Assembly (NCBI GenBank): GCA_015491615.1
Contig: WFVN01000166.1
Span: 1-9,859, forward strand
DNA: 9,859 bases
DNA from: Gammaproteobacteria bacterium
Lineage (GTDB): Bacteria > Pseudomonadota > Gammaproteobacteria > S012-40
Reading direction: 5' to 3'
This document shows positions 1-5,275 of this stretch, in pieces. Numbering within the stretch: position 1 is the first letter of the stretch; the number at the start of each line of letters is the position of its first letter. Below the pieces are notes generated by a model, which had not been told where the DNA came from, ran no database searches, and worked only from the letters and a program-made list of their open reading frames with translations. The position numbers were made by a program, and so were the translations under genes.

Positions 1-426
1 CAGGCCTTCGGCCAGGAGGCGTTGCTTGAGGGCCTCGAAGGCGCGGCGCAGGGCGCCGTCGCCGGTCTCTTCCAGGGTCTCCACCACCAGTTGGAAGTCG
101 CCGCGCGCCTCGTAGAGGGTGAGGCGACCGCGGGCGAGTACCGACATGCCGTCCTCGGGGCGGAAGTCCAGACGGCGGTTGTCGCTGCGGAACATGGCAC
201 AGCGCATCTGCGCGTTCTCGTCCTTGAGAGTGAAGTACCAATGGCCGGAACGGGGGCAGGAGAAGTTGGAGATCTCCCCCTCCACCCAAACGCGAGGAAA
301 GCCCCGCTCCAGGAGGGCGCGCACGTCGCGCAGCAGCTCGCTCACGCTGAGGACGGGGGGACTCGGCGCGCGGGGGGAAGAAACGGGGCCGCTGGCGAGC
401 GGCCCCGGGCGGTCGGACAGATCCAT
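1..426 (-). CDS. xseA: Exodeoxyribonuclease VII large subunit, N-terminal part (cut by window edge)
   Basis: XseA is the large subunit of exonuclease VII, which with XseB degrades single-stranded DNA to oligonucleotides in the cytoplasm. The 142 visible residues cover the N-terminal OB-fold. They include LSVSELLRDVRALLERG, VWVEGEISNF, SGHWYFTLKDENAQMRCAMF, FRPEDGM, LYEARGDFQLVVE and the LRRAFEALKQRLLAEGL run, all close to E. coli XseA. The frame is open to the window edge, so the rest of the protein lies outside. The ATG at 426 is the only sensible start: the next candidate is a GTG inside the conserved LSVSEL. This gives about 12 more residues, Pro/Ser/Gly-rich, ahead of the conserved block than E. 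coli has. An AGG about 10 nt upstream is only a weak ribosome site. The gene starts 29 bp after the SoxK-like gene on the same strand, but a terminator-like hairpin sits in codons 7-14. Identity is firm. Confidence 0.94.
   Translation of the reverse strand, partial: MDLSDRPGPLASGPVSSPRAPSPPVLSVSELLRDVRALLERGFPRVWVEGEISNFSCPRSGHWYFTLKDENAQMRCAMFRSDNRRLDFRPEDGMSVLARGRLTLYEARGDFQLVVETLEETGDGALRRAFEALKQRLLAEGL
381..406 (-). terminator. Terminator-like hairpin inside the xseA 5' coding region
   Basis: Read on the minus strand, a perfect 9-bp GC-rich stem (GGGGCCGCT / AGCGGCCCC, positions 406-398 and 393-385) encloses a 4-nt loop (CGCC) and is followed by GTTTCTT. This is the form of a rho-independent terminator with a short, imperfect U tract. 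It lies about 50 bp after the stop of the SoxK-like gene and within codons 7-14 of xseA. It could end the lipoprotein transcript, attenuate xseA, or simply be GC-rich coding sequence. The structure is seen directly; its function is inferred. Confidence 0.45.
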
Positions 427-455
427 GATTCAGGCGCCTTTGGGGGCGCGTTGGT

Positions 456-755
456 TCAGTATTGCCATGGGCTGGCGTCGCGGTTATCCAAGTACTGTTG
501 GTAGGCCATCCGGCCCTGGTGGAGGGCTTTGGTGGCCAGCTTCATCGCCTCGGTTTCGTCTCCGGCGACGTGGGCCTTTTTGGCGGCTTCGAGGATCTTG
601 CGGGAGTCCCGCCATTCGTAACCCACCTTGTCGGCCTTGTCGATGGCGGCCTCGGCTTCCTTGGCCAGCTCTTCGAAGGTCTTGGGCTGGTGACCGAGGC
701 CGGCGCAGGCGCCCAGGACCAGGGAGGCAGCCAAAACGATGACGGTCTTTTTCAT
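456..755 (-). CDS. Small lipoprotein resembling SoxXA-binding protein (SoxK/SAXB)
   Basis: This is a 99-residue exported lipoprotein. It has a signal peptide starting MKK, a hydrophobic stretch to about residue 13 and a lipobox LGAC with the lipidated Cys at 17. Ala at +2 does not give an inner-membrane retention signal, so the outer membrane is likely. The mature part is highly charged and helical, with AEAAIDKADKVGYEWRDSRKI, then EAAKKAHVAGDETEAMKLATKA and a QGRMAYQQYLDNRD end. From memory this matches the VGYEWRDT...KKA...GELAYQQ pattern of SoxXA-binding proteins, which help the SoxXA cytochrome in thiosulfate oxidation. No other sox gene is visible here, so it may be a stand-alone paralogue with another periplasmic role. 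The start is supported by AGAGGA (769-764) 8 nt upstream. The gene lies between the fused kinase gene (77 bp upstream) and xseA. A lipoprotein gene is nearly certain; the SoxK link is moderate. Confidence 0.7.
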   Translation of the reverse strand: MKKTVIVLAASLVLGACAGLGHQPKTFEELAKEAEAAIDKADKVGYEWRDSRKILEAAKKAHVAGDETEAMKLATKALHQGRMAYQQYLDNRDASPWQY

Positions 756-802
756 GGCCTGAATCCTCTGAAAGTTTTTTATGGGTGCATTAAGTGTTTG
801 AT

Positions 803-829
803 GGGTCTTCGGAAAACTCCGCCCGACCC
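803..829. other. Imperfect hairpin between two minus-strand genes
   Basis: GGGTC (803-807) pairs with GACCC (825-829), and inside it CGGA (810-813) pairs with TCCG (818-821) around a 4-nt loop, with unpaired bases between the two helices. It starts 4 nt after the stop of the fused kinase gene. No T run follows on the minus strand, so it is a weak candidate for a 3'-end structure or processing site rather than a typical intrinsic terminator. The surrounding 756-832 spacer is more AT-rich and should hold any promoter of the lipoprotein gene, but I see no good -35/-10 pair. Confidence 0.25.
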
Positions 830-832
830 TAT

Positions 833-2422
833 TTAGCAGGGGGGCGAAGGCGGGTCAACCGGCCCCGTTGGGGCGAGGTGCAGGCCCCTGGCGAGGGCCG
901 CCACGTCCACCGGATCGTGGGTGTCCACGGTGACGACCCGTGCCTTTTCATCGGCCGCCCAGGGCTCGACCTTTTGCAACTGCCGTTCGAGCACGGCCAA
1001 GTCGGCCTCGGAGGGGTCGTGGCCCTGTTCGGCGCGGCGGCGCACCCGCTCCTCTAGGACGGGTCGCGGCGCGGTGGCATGAAGGATGTGGCAGGGCACG
1101 CCGAGGTGCTCGGCCAGGTCCAGGAAGGGGGCGCGCCGGTCGCGGGTCGGGAAGGTGGCATCGACGATCACCGGGTAGCCCGCGGCAAGCACCGTTTCGG
1201 CCAGTTCGCGCAGGCGCCGGTAGGTGGCGGTGGTGGCTTCGGAGGTGTAGATGTGGGCGTCGGGGGCGGCGTGGGTGCGAGCCAGGGGCGGCAGGCCGAA
1301 CAGGCGTTTGCGTTCCACGTCCGAACGCAGGTGGATGGCTCCGCCGGCCATGGCCAGCCGGCGCGCCAGCCAGGACTTGCCCGAACCGGAGACGCCGCTG
1401 GTGAGGATGAGCACCGGGCGGGGCGGGCGGGTGTAGCCCTCAGCCAGCGCCAGGTACTGGTGGAAGTCCCGCTCCAGTCGTGCCCGCTCGGTGTCGCCCA
1501 GCCCTTTCTGGGTGAGGCGGATGTGGCTCACCTTGGCGCGCACCATGGCCCGGTAGACCTGGTAGAAGGGGAGCACGGCGAGGCCGGCGTAGTCGCCGGT
1601 ATGGGCGAGGTAGGTGTTGAGGGTGAGGAAGGCCAGGTCGCGCCGGTCGCGGTCTTCCAGGTCCATGGTGAGGAAGGCCAATTCGCTTTGCACGTCGATC
1701 CAGCGCAGGTAGGGGTCGAATTCGATGCCGTCGAAGGGCAGGGGGCGCCCGTCCCAGAGGACGATGTTGCCCAGGTGCAGGTCACCGTGGCATTCGCGGA
1801 TCCATCCCTGTCGGCGCCGTTCCTCCAGGCGCGGGCGCAGGCGCTGAAAGCTGTCCTCGGTCCAGCGATGCAGGGCGGGCAGGCGCGGGTCGGTGCCCTC
1901 CAGGTGTTCGAAGTTCTCGCGCATGGGGCGGATCACCACCTCGGGGGCGCCGAAGTCGCCCTCCGGCGGGGCCGGTTCGGCGAGGGTGCGGTGGAAGCGG
2001 GCGATGTCTTCCGCCAGTGCCTCCAGGTGGGCCTCTTCCAGGCGGCCGGCGGCGAGGAGGTGGTCGAACTGGTCTTCCGCGGGGAACTGGCGCATGTGCA
2101 CGGCGTACTCCAGCACCTCGCCCTCGCCGTCCATGCAGGCCCGGTCCGCCGGCCCGGTGATGCGCGACAGGCCCAGGTAGAGGGGCGCGGCCAGGCGCCG
2201 GTTGAGACGCAGTTCCTCGTGGCAGTAGAAATGCCGTTTCTCCAGGGTGCTGTAGTCGAGGAAGCCCAGGTCCACCGGTTTCTTGATCTTGTAGGCGTGC
2301 TCGCCGGTGAGGATCACCCAGGAGATGTGGGTCTCTACCCGCTGCACGCCCTGGACCGGGTGGGGGTAGGCCTCGGGCCGCTCCAGGGCCGCGAGCCAGG
2401 GGGGTGAACCGGTGTCGTTCAT
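833..2422 (-). CDS. Fused aminoglycoside phosphotransferase-like / P-loop kinase protein
   Basis: This 529-residue cytoplasmic protein has two kinase-type domains. Residues about 1-330 are an APH-like fold. They include a nucleotide-binding region around AYKIKKPVDLGFLDYSTL (44-60), a Brenner-type catalytic motif HGDLHLGN (H212, D214, N219) and a DFG-like metal site FDGIEFD (D231). Residues about 337-520 are a P-loop kinase of the adenylate/zeta-toxin-like group, with Walker A GVSGSGKS at 343-350, then HLRSDVERKRLF and VIVDATF. Length and order match the family annotated as bifunctional aminoglycoside phosphotransferase/ATP-binding protein. Its substrate is not established as far as I know, and resistance should not be assumed from the name. 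The ATG at 2422 gives the usual N terminus; only a weak GAGA lies upstream. The gene is divergent from mrcB, with 41 bp between the starts, so their promoters must lie in that gap or in each other's coding sequence. Confidence 0.9.
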   Translation of the reverse strand: MNDTGSPPWLAALERPEAYPHPVQGVQRVETHISWVILTGEHAYKIKKPVDLGFLDYSTLEKRHFYCHEELRLNRRLAAPLYLGLSRITGPADRACMDGEGEVLEYAVHMRQFPAEDQFDHLLAAGRLEEAHLEALAEDIARFHRTLAEPAPPEGDFGAPEVVIRPMRENFEHLEGTDPRLPALHRWTEDSFQRLRPRLEERRRQGWIRECHGDLHLGNIVLWDGRPLPFDGIEFDPYLRWIDVQSELAFLTMDLEDRDRRDLAFLTLNTYLAHTGDYAGLAVLPFYQVYRAMVRAKVSHIRLTQKGLGDTERARLERDFHQYLALAEGYTRPPRPVLILTSGVSGSGKSWLARRLAMAGGAIHLRSDVERKRLFGLPPLARTHAAPDAHIYTSEATTATYRRLRELAETVLAAGYPVIVDATFPTRDRRAPFLDLAEHLGVPCHILHATAPRPVLEERVRRRAEQGHDPSEADLAVLERQLQKVEPWAADEKARVVTVDTHDPVDVAALARGLHLAPTGPVDPPSPPC

Positions 2423-2446
2423 GGCGGTCTCATGGCCGGTCGGATC

Positions 2447-2454
2447 GAGGAGAG
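2447..2454 (+). promoter_or_regulatory. Ribosome-binding site deciding the mrcB start
   Basis: GAGGAGAG lies 9 nt before the ATG at 2464. An in-frame GTG at 2404 would add 20 residues (Arg/Ser-rich, unlike PBP1b N termini) and overlap the divergent gene, so the ATG is preferred. Confidence 0.75.
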
Positions 2455-2463
2455 TCTAGCCGA

Positions 2464-4740
2464 ATGAAGGCGGGTGTGCCGAGACACTGGCGACGGGGGG
2501 TGGCGGTGCTCGCCCTGCTGGCGGTGACCGCCCTCGGGGGCTGGGTGGCCTGGCTGGACCAGCAGGTGCAGAGCGCCTTCGAGGGGCGCCGTTGGGCCCT
2601 GCCGGCGCAGGTGTACGCCCGCCCCCTGACCCTCTATCCCGGCGCGCCCATCAGCCGGAAGGACTTGGAAACACACCTGGAAGCGGTGGGTTACCGGCGG
2701 GCGGCGGGCATCCCCCGGCCGGGGACCTTCGAGCGCCTGGGTTCCGGCCTGCGCCTGCACACCCGCGCCTTCGCCTTCTGGGACGGGGTGGACGCCCCGC
2801 GACGGGTGGTCCTGGCGTGGTCCGGCGGGCGCCTGGAGCGGGTCTCGGTACAGGGGGAACCCGAGGCCCCGGGGGTGCGCATCGAGCCGCGCCACATCGG
2901 CGGCATCTTCCCCGCCGCGCGCGAGGACCGTCTCCTAGTGCGCCTGCAGGACGTGCCGCCGGAACTGGTGGGGGCCCTGGTGGCGGTGGAGGACCGCGAG
3001 TTCTTCCGCCACCACGGCGTGCGTCCCTTGGCCATCGTCCGCGCCGCCTGGGCCAATCTGCGTGCCGGACGGGTGGTGCAGGGGGGCAGCACCCTCACCC
3101 AGCAGTTGGTCAAGAACTTCTATCTGGACCGCCGCCGCACCCTGGGGCGCAAGCTCAAGGAGGCGGTCATGGCCCTATTGCTGGAGGCCCACTACGACAA
3201 ACCGGCCATCCTCGAGGCCTACCTCAACGAGATCTACCTGGGGCAGGACGGGGCGCGCGCCATCCACGGCTTCGGCCTCGCCGCCCGCTTCTACTTCGGG
3301 CGCGACCTGGCCGACTTGGACACCGCCCGGCTCGCCCTCCTGGTGGCCCTGGTGAAGGGGCCTTCCTACTACGATCCGCGCCGCCACCCCGAGCGGGCAC
3401 GGGCGCGGCGCGACTGGGTGATCGAACGCATGCGCGCGGACGGCCTCATCGACGACCATCAGGCCCTGGTGGCCCGCAACGCCCCCCTGGGAGTGGTGGC
3501 GCGCCCGCGCCGCGGCCTCACCCCGTACCCCGCCTTCGTGGACCTGGTGCGCCGGCAGTTGCGGCGCGACTACCGCGAGTCGGACCTCACCGGCGAGGGC
3601 CTGCGCATCTTTACCACCCTGGACCCGACGGTGCAGGCGGCGGCGGAGGTCGGGGTACGGGAAGGACTAGCGGCGGTGGATCCGCAGGGCCACCTGCAGG
3701 CGGCTCTGTTGGTGAGTGACCGGGCCACCGGCGAAGTGCTAGCGGTGGTGGGCGGGCGCGATCCCCGTTACCCGGGTTTCAACCGCGCTCTGGACGCGCG
3801 CCGGCCGGTGGGGTCGCTCATCAAGCCGGCCCTTTACCTGGCCGCCCTGGAGGCGGGCTACACTCTCGCCACGCCCCTGCGGGACGCGCCCCTGCCGCCG
3901 GCCGAGGCGCGTGCGGTGGGTTGGTCGCCGCGCAACTACGACGGCCGCGCCCACGGCGACGTGCCCCTGTACCGCGCCCTGGCCCATTCCTACAATCTGG
4001 CCACCGTGCGCCTGGGGATGGAGCTGGGGGTGGATCGCCTGGTGGAGACCCTCCGGCGCCTGGGCGTGCACCGCGAGCTGCCCGCCTACCCGGCCCTGTT
4101 CCTGGGGGCGGCCAACCTGAGCCCGCTGGAGATCCTGCAGATGTACCAGACCCTCGCCGCCGAGGGCTTCCCCACGCCCCCCAAGGCGGTCCTCGGCGTC
4201 ACCGACCGGGCGGGCCGCCCTCTGGCCCGTTACCCCCTGGCGGTGGGCGACCCCCTGGAGGCCAAGGCGGTATTCCTCGTCACCCATGCCCTGCAGGCGG
4301 TGGTGCGCGAAGGCACCGGCCGCGCCCTGGCGCGCTGGCTGGATCCGTCCCTGGCGGTGGCGGGTAAGACCGGCACCAGCAACGACGGCCGTGACGCCTG
4401 GTTCGCGGGTTTCACCGGCGACAAAGTGGCGGTGGCCTGGGTGGGGGGCGACGACAACCAGGCCACCGGCCTCACCGGCGCCCGCCACGCCCTGCCCCTG
4501 TGGGGCCGGACCCTGGCCGCCCTCCATCCCCAGCCCCTGGAGCCGGTGCCGCCGCCGGGGGTGGAATGGGTGTGGGTGGATCCGGCCGGCGGTCTGCGTG
4601 CCGATCGCCGCTGTCCGGAACGGGTGCGCCTGCCCTTCGCTCAGGGCACCGTCCCCAGCGACTACGCCCCTTGCGCCGGTGGCGCCCGTCCGGCCCTCTG
4701 GCGGCGCGGCTGGAACTGGCTGCGGGAGCGTCTGCCGTGA
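2464..4740 (+). CDS. mrcB: Penicillin-binding protein 1B, bifunctional peptidoglycan synthase
   Basis: This 758-residue class A PBP polymerises lipid II into glycan strands and cross-links them at the inner membrane. It has a short basic cytoplasmic start, a TM segment at about 13-31 and a UB2H-like region at about 50-140 (the domain contacted by LpoB in E. coli). The GT51 glycosyltransferase follows, with catalytic E176 in EDREFFRHHG, GGSTLTQQLVKN from 207 and the later NEIYLGQ motif. The transpeptidase has the nucleophile S451 in SLIK, SYN at 509-511 and KTGTS at 635-639. All catalytic motifs are intact, and the length is near the usual 750-850. The C terminus is short and Arg/Trp-rich. The stop codon overlaps the start of the TPR lipoprotein gene (GTGA), so the two are probably translationally coupled. 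The gene is divergent from the fused kinase gene. Other class A PBPs are less likely because of the UB2H-like region and the partner gene. Confidence 0.97.
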   Translation: MKAGVPRHWRRGVAVLALLAVTALGGWVAWLDQQVQSAFEGRRWALPAQVYARPLTLYPGAPISRKDLETHLEAVGYRRAAGIPRPGTFERLGSGLRLHTRAFAFWDGVDAPRRVVLAWSGGRLERVSVQGEPEAPGVRIEPRHIGGIFPAAREDRLLVRLQDVPPELVGALVAVEDREFFRHHGVRPLAIVRAAWANLRAGRVVQGGSTLTQQLVKNFYLDRRRTLGRKLKEAVMALLLEAHYDKPAILEAYLNEIYLGQDGARAIHGFGLAARFYFGRDLADLDTARLALLVALVKGPSYYDPRRHPERARARRDWVIERMRADGLIDDHQALVARNAPLGVVARPRRGLTPYPAFVDLVRRQLRRDYRESDLTGEGLRIFTTLDPTVQAAAEVGVREGLAAVDPQGHLQAALLVSDRATGEVLAVVGGRDPRYPGFNRALDARRPVGSLIKPALYLAALEAGYTLATPLRDAPLPPAEARAVGWSPRNYDGRAHGDVPLYRALAHSYNLATVRLGMELGVDRLVETLRRLGVHRELPAYPALFLGAANLSPLEILQMYQTLAAEGFPTPPKAVLGVTDRAGRPLARYPLAVGDPLEAKAVFLVTHALQAVVREGTGRALARWLDPSLAVAGKTGTSNDGRDAWFAGFTGDKVAVAWVGGDDNQATGLTGARHALPLWGRTLAALHPQPLEPVPPPGVEWVWVDPAGGLRADRRCPERVRLPFAQGTVPSDYAPCAGGARPALWRRGWNWLRERLP

Positions 4741-5033
4741 GGGGGATGATCGTCGTCCTGGCCCTGTGGCTGGCCGCCTGCGCCGGCGGACCGACGCCAC
4801 GGACCACGGTGCCGGCGGAGGGGGCGGGGAGGTGGATCGAGGCCGGGCGATCGGCCCTGGAGCGGGGCGAGATGGTGCGTGCCGAGCGGTGGCTGGAGCA
4901 GGCGGTGCGCGTTGCCCCCCGTGACCCCCGCGCCTGGCGTGCCCTGGCCGACCTGCGCCAGGCCCAGGGGCGCTGGGAAGAGGCCCGGCGCTTGCGTCTT
5001 CGGGCCTGTCGCCTGGTTGGCGACTGCCCTTGA
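4737..5033 (+). CDS. Short TPR lipoprotein, likely LpoP-type activator of PBP1b
   Basis: This is a 98-residue lipoprotein. R2 precedes a hydrophobic run, and the lipobox LAAC puts the lipidated Cys at 15; Ala at +2 fits the outer membrane. After a Pro/Thr-rich tether of about 15 residues come two TPR-like helix pairs: AGRSALERGEMVRAERWLEQAVRVAP (about 31-63) and DPRAWRALADLRQAQGRWEEARRLRL (about 64-92). C91 and C97 near the end could form a disulfide. In Pseudomonas aeruginosa the PBP1b activator LpoP is a TPR outer-membrane lipoprotein encoded directly after the PBP1b gene. Position, lipobox and TPR all agree, but this protein is much shorter. I chose GTG 4737 over ATG 4746 because GGGAG lies 8 nt upstream, GTGA overlaps the mrcB stop, and only this start supplies the positive charge of a signal peptide. 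The function is inferred from context. Confidence 0.78.
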   Translation: MRGMIVVLALWLAACAGGPTPRTTVPAEGAGRWIEAGRSALERGEMVRAERWLEQAVRVAPRDPRAWRALADLRQAQGRWEEARRLRLRACRLVGDCP

Positions 5034-5271
5034 GCGTCGGCTCTTGAAGCACTTCGGGCGCGTGCTGCTCGCGTATGCCTTTGCCCTCTTGACGATGCGG
5101 TTAATTTCGCCGTCTGGCGGCCGATCTGGGTGGCATGGAAGTACAGCGCGGACAGGTATGGAGCTGGGTGGTGTCGTGGTGGAGCGCCTGGGTACGGGGG
5201 CGTGTGGTGGACGAATGGTCTTTGCAGCCAGCCCCGGACACCGGCCATGTCATCCTCGTGGGCGATGTCCC
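5034..5271. other. Spacer between the lpoP-like gene and the hybrid kinase gene
   Basis: These 238 bp hold no recognised gene. AGCAC (5048-5052) and GTGCT (5062-5066) can form a weak 5-bp stem with no T run, a poor terminator. TTGACG at 5089-5094 looks like a -35 box, but no fitting -10 follows at 16-18 bp. A possible 46-codon ORF fills the second half (separate entry). Confidence 0.5.
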
Positions 5272-5275
5272 ATGA
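5135..5275 (+). CDS. Possible Trp-rich small ORF overlapping the kinase start
   Basis: This ORF of 46 codons begins MEVQRGQVWSWVVSWWSAW and ends GHVILVGDVP. It has six Trp residues, at 9, 11, 15, 16, 19 and 28, and its TGA overlaps the kinase ATG as ATGA. An in-frame TAA at 5102 bounds it upstream. No clear ribosome site precedes the ATG; only GGGTGG sits very close. It resembles no family I know. It might be a leader peptide coupled to the kinase, the tail of a decayed gene, or chance in TGG-rich DNA. The kinase itself has no good Shine-Dalgarno, which would fit coupling. Confidence 0.22.
   Translation: MEVQRGQVWSWVVSWWSAWVRGRVVDEWSLQPAPDTGHVILVGDVP

Noticed and set aside
1079..2407. 442-codon open frame on the plus strand, opposite the fused kinase gene
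   Set aside because: It has Gly/Val/Gln-rich low-complexity composition and no motif, while the opposite strand encodes two complete kinase motif sets.
3739..5052. 437-codon open frame on the minus strand, opposite the end of mrcB
   Set aside because: Arg/Gly/Ala-rich shadow; the plus strand carries the PBP transpeptidase motifs.
5089..5117. Sigma-70 promoter starting at TTGACG
   Set aside because: The -35-like box is good, but no -10 resembling TATAAT occurs at 16-18 bp spacing.
4879..5271. Extension of the kinase gene upstream to 4879
   Set aside because: This would overlap the lpoP-like gene and place 131 non-domain residues ahead of TM1. The MSLRAR start at 5272 is a normal sensor-kinase N terminus.
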